DNA of 64,000 nucleotides from Calvatia gigantea (lineage: Eukaryota; Basidiomycota; Agaricomycetes; Agaricales; Lycoperdaceae). The position numbers and the translations under genes are program-made. The stretch lies in NCBI GenBank assembly GCA_025093985.1, contig JACAAK010000009.1:806001-870000 (forward strand), written 5' to 3'. Positions 43,061 through 53,832 of the stretch are shown here, in pieces; position 1 is the stretch's first letter, and each line of letters opens with the position of its first letter. The notes beneath the pieces were generated by a model. That model was not told the DNA's origin. It made no database searches and saw nothing but the letters and a program-made list of their open reading frames with translations.

Positions 43061-44393
43061 ATCCCTTGTAGAGGCAACGCGTCGAGCCAAGACGTCTCCC
43101 ATTGCTTCTAACTCCACTGCCACTGGCAGCAATGCCACTCTGCTCACGTCGCACATCACTGCACCCGAGCCCGAAACCCGTCGCAAACCTTCGGTGAAAG
43201 CCAAGGTGACCGCATTGAAGAAATGGGACGAACGTCTCAAGTCGACTTCTTCATCGGACAAGAGTTCAGAGGAGATGTGGAAGTGTTTTGATGAGATGGA
43301 TGTTGAGCCTACTCCATCCACTGTCACAAGGGAGGAAGACGAAATCGCGTGGCCAGCTCCTGTGTACAACAAGCCGGCGATTATCAAGAAACCCAAGCCG
43401 CTCAAGAAGAAGCAGGCACCGAAGGAAATCGAGTCAGTCCTCGAGTTGGTCTTAGATGACAATGACTCGGACACCGACTACGGTTCCGACGGAGGGTGCG
43501 GGTCAGTACCTTCTACTGACTACTATTCTTGTTCTGATGCAGAGGATGATGTGCAGCCCCATCAATGGATGGGACGGGACGATACAGACACAGGGTCTGT
43601 CCACCGTGGAGTGGGATGCCCTGGAGATTCTGAAGTTGAGTTGGGACGACGAGGTGGCCGCCGAAGAGAGCAGGGCACCTATGCAGATGTAATACGTCGT
43701 CCACCTCCTGTAGGGACTCGTCGACACCGCTGTACAGACTTCGTTAACTGCAATGTATGCTGGAAGCGCGCTCAAGGCGCTTCCCCTTCTGTCTATTCCG
43801 CTAGTGTGACTAAGCTGGAAAGTAAGATAAATGCTACATATACCATGAATAATCACGAGTATTCAGACAAGCTAAGGTCAGATCTCCACGAAGAGCATGA
43901 GGATCTTAATCAGATCATCACATATCACATCTGTGATTTGTCTCAGTGCCAAAAGTGTAGAGAAGAAGGGAATAAACATTCTGTGAATAACATAGATTGG
44001 CTCCTTGATTCTGGAGCATCGTACCATGTCACTGGTTATCTCTCTGATTTCGCAGAGGTTAAAATGGGCCATTTCGGGCTTATACAAGCTGCTGGCAACC
44101 AGATTTATGAAATGACAGGACGAGGATCTGTGATTTTCCAGCATGACGTGGTGGACAAGGGAAAGACCAAGAGCACTACTTCATGTATTGCACTGGTCTT
44201 TTACATCAAAGAAATCACAGAATGGTTAATGTCCTCAGGCCAGATTCTTAGGAACAGCTATGTTCTTGAGGCAACCATTAAAGGGACCACCATCCATGAT
44301 AAATCAGGTCGAGCAGTATTGTCCGCCTGGCCTCATCAATTGTTTAAAAACAACGTACATACATACAGTGCACACATATGTCTTGTAAAATAG
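43014..44393 (+). pseudogene. copia I gag C-terminus and aspartic protease (459-codon open stretch)
   Basis: In frame with the upstream gag. It has an acidic Ser-rich linker, then NIDWLLDSGASYHVTGYLSDF (DSGAS active site, about 43990-44050) and the protease body (GHFGLIQAAGNQIYEMTGRGSVIF). There is no CCHC knuckle of standard form; C-rich HICDLSQCQKC precedes the protease. The frame is lost at about 44350-44400, and the integrase continues in another frame. The protease would release the mature proteins from the polyprotein. Confidence 0.88.
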
Positions 44394-44412
44394 CAAGGAG
44401 AAACCAGTTGCA

Positions 44413-45861
44413 TTGACGCTATGCCAACTTGATTATATCGACTGGCATCGTCGAATGGGACACCCCTCGGATCGCGCACTCTCCGAGCTTCCAAAGCATA
44501 TAGAGGGCATCGCGTCGATTCCCACACCACTTACTCGGAAAGGCATTTGCGACGGCTGTGCCAAGGGAAAAATGCATAATAACCCCTTTCCGATTAACCC
44601 CAAGCAAGCCACTGCAGTCTTTGAGCTATGTCACTCAGACTTGCTGGAACTGCCCGTCATTAGCTACCATAAATATAAATGGGCAATGACATTCCTTGAT
44701 GACTTTTCTTCTCATGCACATATAGTCCTACTTTGAAAGAAGTCTGAGGCTTCTGAGAAGCTCATTCAGCTGATCAGTGCGTTAGAGAACCTCTCCGGAA
44801 TACGAGTCAAACGACTTTGCACCAATAATGGAGGAGAATATGTCAATGAGAGATTATTGGCAGGACTTGCGGCACGTGGAATCACCCACGAGACCACTGC
44901 CCCCTATGCACATCAGCAGAACGGGAGAGCAGAGCAACTGAACTGCACCCTACATGAGAAAGCCCAAGCTATAAGGCTACAGGCATGTCTACCTGACTCG
45001 TGGTGGGAATTTGCGTTGAACACAGCTGTGCATTTATATAATCGCACACCAGTCCAGTGTCTGCAGTGGAAGACACCTTTTGAGTGTTATTCGAGGGAAA
45101 AACCGAATTTGTCCCATATTCGTGTGTTTGGATGCGGCGCGTATGTATATCTACCTGATGAGATCTACCCAAACAAATTGTCCGCAAAATCCGAGATTAT
45201 GATCTTTCTTGGATATAAAGGTAGCAAAAACTACATCTTTATGCGGCACACGACAGGCAACGTGATCTTTATATCACCAAATGCCTTATTCGACGAGGGA
45301 TATTTTCCCAAATGCCCCGATTCAGTGCCAGATAGCAGTAACCGGCCTAATCACAGAGGAGAGAGAAATCTGCCTAGACCAGGATTAGAGGATCAACCAC
45401 CTATTCCGCCATCTTCAGATAACGCTGGAATTGTTCCACCTCCACCTGATCATCCAGTATCATTACCTCCAGTTTCTCCGCCATTTAAACCGAAATATTC
45501 TCTGCCTACACCTCCTTTACCCCGGCGAGATTCTACTCCGCCAGACAGCATTAATTTACGACGGCCATCACCTGGCAATATGCCACCTTGGGTTCCCCCA
45601 CCTGAGTCACCACCTTCGCGTGGAATGACCGTTGAGGAGGAGCCTGATTTACGTGATAATTGGCATGTGGACAGGGATGTATGGGATACCGAGAATGAGG
45701 AGTTCCCAATTCCTGTTCCCAAACGTCGCACTGTTGGTTCTGATCAGGTAGAGCCGCGTCGTTCTGAACGACAAGGCAGGCCTCCTGTTAGACCAGGTAA
45801 TACATATGGAGAAAACAGGCATCCAATTTCGATTGAAAGAGAAATAGATCAGACTCACTGA
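44413..45861 (+). pseudogene. copia I integrase
   Basis: Zinc-binding pre-integrase domain WHRRMGHP...CDGCAKGK (44440-44570) and core (WAMTFLDDFSSHAHI, then NNGGEYVNE, then APYAHQQNGRAEQLN). One TGA lies near 44735. The second catalytic Asp reads Asn (TNNGGEY), a GAT-to-AAT change. The GKEY-like C-terminal part and a Pro-rich spacer run to 45861. Joins viral DNA to the target in intact relatives. Confidence 0.88.
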
Positions 45862-47772
45862 CAAGAGCAGCAGAGGCAAAGGCAGCATGTACATGCCAAT
45901 GCCCCTCCAGATGAAATAATTTGTGAGCGAAGAGCAAGGACTAACCATCCTGAATATATGAGGCAAAGAGTTCGTGCTGAGTGGTATCCGCCACAACCCT
46001 TTGATATGCCTCCATTTCAGCTCCTTCCATGTCCGGAACTGCCGCCCATGCCTGAAAACAATGATCCAACATCTCATGATGTAAATGATATGGACATTAA
46101 AAGGCTTGTCACTGAGGGAGGAGTAAAACTAATCGATTTCTTGATACAGATGGTACACAATACCACACACGGAGAGCCTGAAACTTTCCGTGATATGCTT
46201 AAGCTTCCTGAGCCTGTTAAGGCAAAATGGATGGCTGCATATATTGAGGAACTTGAAGCGTTAAAGAAACGCGGAGTATATGAACTGGTAGATCTTCCGA
46301 AAGGAAGGAGGACGGTTAAAAACTGTTGGGTATTTCTTGAAAAGTCGGATGGCCACCTGTGAGCTCGCCTAGTCGCAAAGGGTTTCTCACAGATTGAAGG
46401 CATCAATTATAACGAGCTTTTCTCACCAGTTGTCTGCTACAAGTCAGCGCGTGTAAGCTTCGCACTTGCTACAATCCATGATTGGGATATGCATAGCATT
46501 GACATAAAAACAGCCTATTTATATGGCAAACTGGATGAGGAAATATACATGGAACAGCCTGAAGGGTTTCGACTTCCTGGGCAGGAAGGGAAAGTATGGA
46601 GACTTAGACGAGCAATCTACGGCCTTAAACAAGCCAGTCGCCAGTGGTGGAAAGAATTGCATCAATCTATGATTGAGCTGGGATTTACCCACTGCAAATC
46701 CAACTATACTATGTATCTTTACAGACATCCAAAGACCAATGAGCTTGTAGTAGCCATTGTTTATGTCGATGACGTGAATTTCTTGGGAAAGAAAAACTCC
46801 CCCCTCCTCAATGAGTTGAAGGGAAAGTTCACCAAAAAGTGGGAATGCAGAGATCACAGTCCCTGTGAAGAATTCCTTGGAATGAAAATCTCGAGGAATC
46901 GCTCCAAGCATCAAATCTTCATCCAACAGGTGAAATACCTGGATAAGATCTTGCAGTGCTTCCAGGTTCCACAGTCTGCTGCGGCTAAAACACCATTACC
47001 TGCCAGCTTCCAGTTCATAACGAACAAGGAAACTGCAACTATCCCCTTCCGTCTAAAGTACCAACAATTGGTTGGATCTTTAATGTACTTGATGATCGGT
47101 ACTAGGCCTGACATAGCCTTTGCCATAGTTAAGCTGGCACAACATGCTGCTAACCCCGCACCCGAGCACTATCGCACTGGAATTCATGTATTAAAGTACT
47201 TGTCTATGACAAGGAACTATGCATTAAAATATGAAGGCGATACTGGGAAACCGACAGTGATGTTGGAATGTCTCAGTGACTCGGATTGGGCTCAAGATAT
47301 GGAAACCTGCCGATCTGTATCAGGAAACATTTGTATGATCGCGTCCGGTGCTGTCACCTGGACTTCGCGGTGACAAAAGACGGTTTCATTATCGTCCACT
47401 GAGGCGGAATATAAAGAACTGTCTGACACTTCACGACAAGTGAAATGGCTGTCACAGCTTCTGGAGGAGCTCAAAATTGAGCACCCAACTCCTATTCTCT
47501 ATGGTGACAACGATGGATCCAAATTTTGGACTGAAAATCCCATTGTTGAAAAATGATTGAAACATGTGGATATACATTACCACTATGTGTGAGAATTAGT
47601 CAAGGAGGGTATCATTGTTATTGGTGATGTGTCTTCACAAGACAATCCCGCCGATATCTTTACAAAGAATCTTGGTGTAACCAAAATCAATCTCTTCCGC
47701 CCTGAATTAGGACTGATTTTCGGCTCTGACATTGAAGCATGGGATAAAACTGCTCGATCATTGAAATGTTGA
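45862..47772 (+). pseudogene. copia I reverse transcriptase and RNase H
   Basis: RT from about 46080 (DLPKGRRTVKNCWVFLEKSDG, FSPVVCYKSARVSFALA, IDIKTAYLYGKLDEEIYMEQPEGF, YVDDVNFLG at 46760-46790). RNase H follows (SDSDWAQDMETCRSVSG, SLSSTEAEYKELSD, DNPADIFTKNLG) and ends at TGA 47770-47772. TGA breaks at 45859, 46360, 47371, 47399 and 47554. The longest open part is 294 codons (46489-47373), including the intact YVDD. Confidence 0.9.
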
Positions 47773-47797
47773 TCTCCCTCCTTCAAGTGAGGAGGAG

Positions 47798-48205
47798 TAT
47801 TGAATCTCGATCCATACCACTACGTTGGTTCAGTCTATTTATAGCTGAAACGGATTCTTGAGTACTTCACTCTTGAAGAGAGATAACGAACAATGTACTA
47901 GACTGCACTCTAGATTGCTGGTCATGGTCTATTAAATAGAACAATGTACGCAGTATGCTCTGTATATGCTACTGGCAGATAAGACCTCACCTGTATTAGG
48001 TAGAATGGCGCACAGACCAGAACTATTAGATATATAAGACCTATGTAGTATGCGTATATTCTTTAGACAATCCAGTCTATCTTCTGCCCACCATACCTCT
48101 AAGATATCCTTTAGCAACAGTCTACAACACGCATCTTAACAAACCCAGTGAGTACGACTCCCCTCCACCACTAGCATAAGCTATCGTGGTGTACTCGTCT
48201 TAACA
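47798..48205 (+). repeat. copia I 3' LTR (408 bp)
   Basis: Begins TATTGAATC (G-to-A change at base 2) and ends TCTTAACA. It is preceded by the purine tract AAGTGAGGAGGAG. Confidence 0.94.
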
Positions 48206-49232
48206 GATACGACTCTCAGCGACAACTACAGCTACTTCATCTAAAGATGTCGCAAAGATATACTGAGACGAAATATGGAAGCTACATGGATTACTGAGGA
48301 AAATACTCAGTGACCAAGAACCTCAATTCACATCAGAATTCACCAAGGAGCTATTCAAAGGACTCGGCATTGAACAAAATCTATCAACAGTGTACCACCC
48401 ACAAACAGATGAACAAACCAAACACATCAACAGAGAAGTGGAAACTTATATCCACCTGTACTGCAACTATGACCAGGATGACTGGGCAGAATGGCTCCCC
48501 ATCGCAGAATTCCAGTACAATGACAAGCAACACAGAGAAACACAGAAAACACCATTTTTCCTAAACTATGGAAGGAATCCATGGAAAGGCAAGAATGAAT
48601 CGACAACAAACAATCCCATCGCCACAACATTCCTAGAACAATTACAGGCTGCCCGAGACAATGCCTCATCGGCACTACAGACGTACCAAGAAAAGATGAA
48701 ACAGCAGCACAACCGCAGTAGAACCCACACCAACACATATCAAATAGGAGATAAAGTATGGTTGGAGAACACCAACATCCATACCAATCAAACATCAAAG
48801 AAGTTAGGCCAAAAATGGTATGGACCTTTCCTTATTAAGGAAAAGATAGGAGAAGTGGCATATTGGCTGACATTACCGGACAGATGGGCCATCCATGATG
48901 TATTCAATGAACAACTCCTGACACCAGCACACTAGGCGGAGTTCCCAAGTCAAAAACAACCATCAGTACCTGATCCAGTGATCATCAACAATGAAGAAGA
49001 GTATGAAGTAGAAGAGATCTGTAGACAATGAAAACAAGGAAGGGATTATCAATTCCTAGTCCACTGGAAGGAGTACAGCAATGAGGAAGATATATGGACA
49101 GCGGAGTCCAATCTGGAAAATATGAAAGATGCCATATGAGACTACCTAGAAAGGCATCTGGAGGATACCCATAAAAGAGGGGGCAGAAAACACAAAAAAG
49201 CATTGAACAAGCAATCCAGACAAAGAAACTAA
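48206..49232 (+). pseudogene. gypsy G pol, part 2: integrase core and chromodomain
   Basis: Resumes after the GATAC duplication. HPQTDEQTKHINREVETYIHLYCNYDQDDWAEWLPIAEFQYND marks the integrase core (48390-48935 open). The NTNIHTNQTSKKLGQKWYGPF block comes next, then the chromodomain at 49045-49140 (YQFLVHWKEYSNEEDIWTAESNL). TGAs at 48263, 49029 and 49137 and a TAG near 48934. Stop TAA at 49230-49232. Confidence 0.88.
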
Positions 49233-49238
49233 ACAGAC

Positions 49239-50228
49239 ATGCCTGCCTCCCAATCTAACCGTATCGCTATTGACTCTCTCGTTCACCCCACACCCACCAG
49301 AATCTCCTCCCTCCCATTTTCCAAACCAGGCAACAGCCAAGCACCTGCTCCCCAAGGAACTTGCTATAACTTCACAAAGACACTGTCCCTGGCACAAGGC
49401 CTTCTTGAAGCTCTGCTCAAGGATGTTGATAAAGCGACCAACAGTGAAATTGAGAACATCACCACCCAAAACAGACAACTAGTTGTAAACTGACACATTA
49501 CCCTTGCTACCGCATGCATCACCTTCACCAACATGTATGCAGGGTTTACCAATGCATCCTCCTCCACCAACCAGCATATCCCCGCTATCTTCTGAGCCCT
49601 AGACCAATCTACCCTCACCCCCAGCAAACAAGATTGGGTCCAAGGACTTCAAAGCCAAATTGACTTAGGCCTCAAAGTCTTCAATCACCTCAACATTGCC
49701 AACATCTTCCTTGAGCTTGCAGATGTAGCCATGAAGTTACTCAGAAGAGATAAAACAAACAAAGACTCTGATATCAACACCCTAGTTGATAGGATTCACA
49801 TTACACTCTCTGAATTGCACAACACAGTTAATCCCTCCCTGCTATCTCGTGCTGATACCCCCATGGATAAAGAAGTCATGGTCTCCATGAAGGAAGAAGT
49901 CAATGCCCTCCACCACTTCATAAAAACCATCACCCCACTGCAACTCACATCAGTTTTTCTTCCACCCACAAGATTCCGCACTGTACTACCAGGACAAGAG
50001 AAAGACCAACATTACTGGAAATCAATAGTCAAGAGTTACTGGGACAGCTCCACCACCACCAAGTTTCCCTTCAACAGCATCCCAGTCCTTATCCATCAAG
50101 ATGGTCGTAGTCATTTGCCTATTTTCTTCACGAAATCAAACAATGGAAATTTCCTTATTGCATCCACCAAGAAAGCACTCGCTGCCACCGTAGTAAATGG
50201 AGACTTTGATGAGCTTCCTGAGGCATAA
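49239..50228 (+). pseudogene. gypsy G ORF3, function unknown
   Basis: Starts 6 bp after the pol stop. MPASQSNRIAIDSLVHPTPTRISSLPFSKPGNSQAPAPQG; two or three TGA codons (for example 49492-49494 and about 49593). The C-terminal 165 codons (49731-50228) are open, with VNALHHFIKTITPLQLTSVFLPPTRF and LPGQEKDQHYWKSIVKSYWDSS. Same length as the B copy. Confidence 0.85.
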
Positions 50229-50246
50229 AGCCTGAGTGGAGGGTAT

Positions 50247-50549
50247 TGTTGTGAACTTTCAACTATTCCTGTCTGATCCATACTTGTCTACATTCCACCT
50301 CTACATTGTGCCTGTTTCATCTATTCTAGCCCAGCAATCTCCGAGTATTGACTCATAGTATTACCGCACCATTATTATTGGACATTTCATGTAGTACCTC
50401 CATCCATTCAACTGAATGCTCACCATATTTAAGCGTACATACACACTTCTGTATTCAGTACACTTAATCACTTAGTTCTCTCCCCTTACTCGCCCTCAAG
50501 TCTTAGCCTAAGTTGCAACCTGAGGTTCACTCAGACTAAGGTCGTAACA
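50247..50549 (+). repeat. gypsy G 3' LTR (303 bp)
   Basis: TGTTGTGAACTTTCAAC...GGTCGTAACA, preceded by GTGGAGGGTAT. Confidence 0.92.
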
Positions 50550-51490
50550 GTTATATAGAGTACCACGGAAAGTCCTCAGTGACCAAGGACCACAGTTCAC
50601 ATCAGAATTCACCAGAGAACTGTTCAAAGGATTGGGAATAAAATGAACCCTATTAACAGCCTACCATCCACAAACAGATGGGCAAACAGAATGAATCAAC
50701 TGAGAGGTCAAAACATATCTTCATTTATACTGCAACTATGAACAAGACAACTGGGTAAATTAGCTACCCATGGCCGAATTCCAGTACAATGACAAGAAGC
50801 ACAGTAGAACACAGGAAACACCATTCTACCTCAATTATGGACAGCACCCCTGGAAAGGAAAAGACCACAGAGTAACAAACAACTCCAGTAGTACTGAATT
50901 CCTGAAACAACTATGGAACGCAAGAAAGAACTCTGTGGTGGCACTATGATCTTATCAGGAAAGATGAAACAGACCCATGACAACAGCAAGCTGCACATAA
51001 CACAATACCAAATTGGAGATGAAGTGTGGTTAGAGAACGCAAATATCCATACCAATCAGCCATCAAAGAAGCTAGGCCAGAAATGGTATGGGCCTTTCCA
51101 AATCAAGGAAAAAATAGGAGAAGCAGCATACTGGCTTGTACTACCAGAAGGATGGGCCATCCATAATGTGTTCAATGAGCAGCTGTTAACTCCAGTACAG
51201 AAAGCAACATTCCCAAGACAACGGAAGTTACCAGTGTCCAAACCAGTGATCATCAACAATGAAGAGGAATATGAAGTAGAGGAGATCCAAGGATGATGAA
51301 AACAAGGACAGGTTATCAATTCCTAGTACACTGGAAGGGGTATGACAATGAGGATGATACGTGGACAGTGGAGTCAAATCTAACAAATGCTCAAGACACA
51401 ATATCAGATTACCAAAAGAGGCATCTGGAGAATACCCATAAAAAGAGGGGCAGAAAAACCAAAAAATCATCACCTAGCCAAAGAAATTAA
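50550..51490 (+). pseudogene. gypsy E pol, part 3: integrase and chromodomain
   Basis: Continues HRVPRKVLSDQGPQFTSEFT, AYHPQTDGQTE, then NANIHTNQPSKKLGQKWYGPF (50913-51296) and the chromodomain GYQFLVHWKGYDNEDDTWTVESNL (51310-51390). Several TGA codons. A short frame change joins the linker to the chromodomain near 51293. Confidence 0.88.
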
Positions 51491-51496
51491 CCAGAC

Positions 51497-52483
51497 ATGC
51501 CTTCCTCCTCTGCCAACCGTGTCACTATCTGCTCCCTCATCTACCCCAACCCAACCACAATCTCCTCTGTCCCACTCCCAGAACCAGGCAGCAGCCAAGC
51601 ACCTGCACCCCAAGGCACTTGCTATAACCTCGCCACCACACCATCCCCAGCACAGGAACTCCTTGAATCCCTACTAAAAGATGTCGACAAAGCCACCAAC
51701 AGTGAAATAGAAACTATCAATGCCCAGAACAAATAATTAGTCATCAACCAACACATTGCCCTTGCCACTGTATGCATCACCTTTGCCAACATGTATGCAG
51801 GATCCACCAATGTGTCTTCATCCACCAATCAGCACATCCCCACCATCTTCCGAGCCCTAGACCAGTCCATACTCACACCCAGTGAACAAGACCATGTCCA
51901 CAGCCTTCACAATCACATTGACCTCAGACTTGAGGTATTCAAACACCTCAACATTGCTGATATATTCCTAGAACTTGCCAATGTAGCCATGAACCTCCTC
52001 AGGTGTGACAAAACCACTGAAGATCCAGAAATTGATGCCCTCATTAACAGGATCCACAGCACCCTCTTGGAATTACACACCACAATCAACCCCACACCAC
52101 CGACCCGAGCCGACACACCCATGGATGAAGAGACTACCATCTCCATGAAAGAAGAAGTCAACTCCCTTCATCATTTTATAAAAACCATCACTCTACCACA
52201 ACTCATATCAGTTTTTCTCCCATCCACAAGGTTCCACACTGTGTTACCAGGCCAAGAAAAGGACCAACACTACTGAAAAACAATAGTCAAGAATTATTGG
52301 GACAACTCCACCACAACTGACTTCCCATTCAATGGTGTCCCAGTCCCTATCCACCAAGACAGTTGAAGCCACTTACCCATCTTCTTCACATGATCAAATA
52401 ATGGAAAATATCTCATTGGGGCCACCAAGAAAGCCCTCACCTCCAGTAGTCAATGGTGACTTTGATGAAGCTTCCTGAGACAT
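51497..52483 (+). pseudogene. gypsy E ORF3, function unknown
   Basis: Starts 7 bp after the pol stop: MPSSSANRVTICSLIYPNPTTISSVPLPEPGSSQAPAPQG. A stop at 51734-51736, then open 51791-52276 (LEVFKHLNIADIFLELANVAMNLL; VNSLHHFIKTITLPQLISVFLPSTRF). TGA at 52274 and later changes, including a small indel near 52440, break the tail. Confidence 0.85.
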
Positions 52484-52503
52484 GAAGCTTAATCGGGGGG
52501 TAT

Positions 52504-52807
52504 TATTATGGCTTTTCACTGATCAAGTTGTATTCTGTTACCATCTGCATTTCTATCTATCAGTACATCCATTTCAGCTATTCCTGTTGAGCAACCTCCA
52601 TTCCTGACTCATGCCAGCTACTATGCCATTCTTACTGGATGTTTCATGTAGCTACTCCATCTATTCAACTGGATGACTTCCCCTATTTAAGCATACATAC
52701 ATCTACTGTATTCAGTATGCTTAACCACCTAGTTCTCCCCCCCTTACTTGCCCTCAAGTCTTAGCCTAAGTTGCAACCTGAGGTTTACTCAGACTAAGGT
52801 CGTAACA
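52504..52807 (+). repeat. gypsy E 3' LTR (304 bp)
   Basis: TATTATGGCTTTTC...GGTCGTAACA. It is followed by TTTG, the first bases of the usual internal region, and then unrelated sequence. Confidence 0.9.
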
Positions 52808-53275
52808 TTTGAGGTACTTTAGATGGTTCCAGTTTGTTAGATTTTCTTGTAGGTACAGGTAATTCCTGTAGTAGTTTAGGTTTTTGAGATCTTGTTCATG
52901 GGGTATGGTAGATTCTTTCCAAGTATGGTACTGAAGGTCCTTCTGATTGGTGGGCACATTGGAGTGGTGGTATAGTAGGTAATTCAAAGGAATGTTAAGT
53001 TGGGGTATGGAATGATTGTTCTGGAGAGAAAGGAGGATGTGAGGGACATTTCCCTTTCCAAGACATGGTGAAAGAAAATAGAAAGTGGTGACCAGGCCTG
53101 CTCTACTCAATGCTACTAGGCAAAGGCTTCTTAATGTGTCAATACAGAGGATAACAGAAAATAACAGACTAGTAGTGAACAGTCCTGCTCTACTCAATGC
53201 TACTTACAGAGGATAAAAACCTAGTAGACCCGAAGTTCTACTCTTCTTGACCCTATTACCAGAAAGGCTTCTCAA
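52808..53275. other. unrecognised spacer left of copia-like J, with a short direct repeat
   Basis: No LTR ends or known coding motif. An open minus-strand frame (52766-53197, 143 codons) overlaps the LTR and looks accidental. The segment CCTGCTCTACTCAATGCTACT occurs at 53097 and again at 53184, each followed within about 45 bp by ACAGAGGATAA. Confidence 0.5.
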
Positions 53276-53820
53276 TGTTGAATCTCGCTCTGTACCACTA
53301 CGTTGGTTCAGTCTATTTATAGCTGAAACGGGGTTCGAGTATTTCACCTTCAGAGGGTTGATAATAACGGACCATCACAGACTACGTACACAGTAGTTGT
53401 ACCGCCCTTCTGGTAGTCGGTTATACCCTCTGCATGGAACCTTCTAGTACATGCATCATACACAGTATGCTCCAATTATGCTACTGGTAGTTAGACCTCA
53501 CCCGTATAAGGGTTTAGAGTGCACAGACCAGGGATATTAGTATATATACCCTTATGTAGCATTGTAGTATGTAGGCCTTTTGGCTACGCCCTTTGGCGTA
53601 AAACACTATGTCTTCTCTCCTCTACGCTAGCTTCTCTAAGCATCGCTTCCCTTTTCCTCAAGACTCTCTGAGTACGCTGGTATGAGCAGGACTATGTCCG
53701 CTACCATGCGCCTCTCCTACTGGACCATCTCCCGGATGAATACGACTACCCTCCACCGCTGACGCCTACACGCTTAGGTAGTGTGAACTTATATTGGGAT
53801 GTCTACTTGTTCTCTCAACA
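53276..53820 (+). repeat. copia-like J 5' LTR (545 bp)
   Basis: Shares its first 60 bp and several blocks with the 408-bp copia LTRs but is longer. TATTTATAG box near the start. Confidence 0.92.
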
Positions 53821-53832
53821 GGTTATGGGCCC
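53821..53832 (+). promoter_or_regulatory. element J primer-binding site (half initiator tRNA-Met)
   Basis: GGTTATGGGCCC, identical to copia I. Confidence 0.75.

Larger units (their letters stand above)
41415..48205 (+). mobile_element. copia element I, full length (6791 bp), nested in gypsy G
   Basis: LTRs 41415-41822 and 47798-48205 (408 bp each). Target duplication GATAC at 41410-41414 and 48206-48210. About seven LTR differences by hand count. Gag, protease, integrase, RT and RNase H lie in the Ty1/copia order. Confidence 0.95.
37405..50549 (+). mobile_element. gypsy chromovirus G, full length, split by copia I
   Basis: LTRs 37405-37708 and 50247-50549. Target duplication GTTAC (37400-37404) and GTTAT (50550-50554, one C-to-T change). 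The E integrase frame is restored across it (KLHRVPRKVL). Its own pol is split at 41414/48206 by copia I. Confidence 0.92.
25427..52807 (+). mobile_element. gypsy chromovirus E, host of insertions F and G
   Basis: LTRs 25427-25730 and 52504-52807 (304 bp each, TGTTATGGC type; the 3' copy begins TATTATGGC). The coding region is split in three: 25731-27922, 35797-37404 and 50550-52503. It reads through colinearly when F and G are taken out. Left flank GACAA (25422-25426) is not repeated at the right end (TTTGA), so one flank has been rearranged. Confidence 0.9.

Noticed and set aside
42728..43474. 248-codon minus-strand ORF over copia I gag
   Set aside because: Low-complexity shadow of the plus-strand Gln/Ser-rich gag; no independent motif.
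52766..53197. 143-codon minus-strand ORF at the edge of the E LTR
   Set aside because: It crosses the LTR boundary, has biased composition from a short repeat, and shows no known motif.
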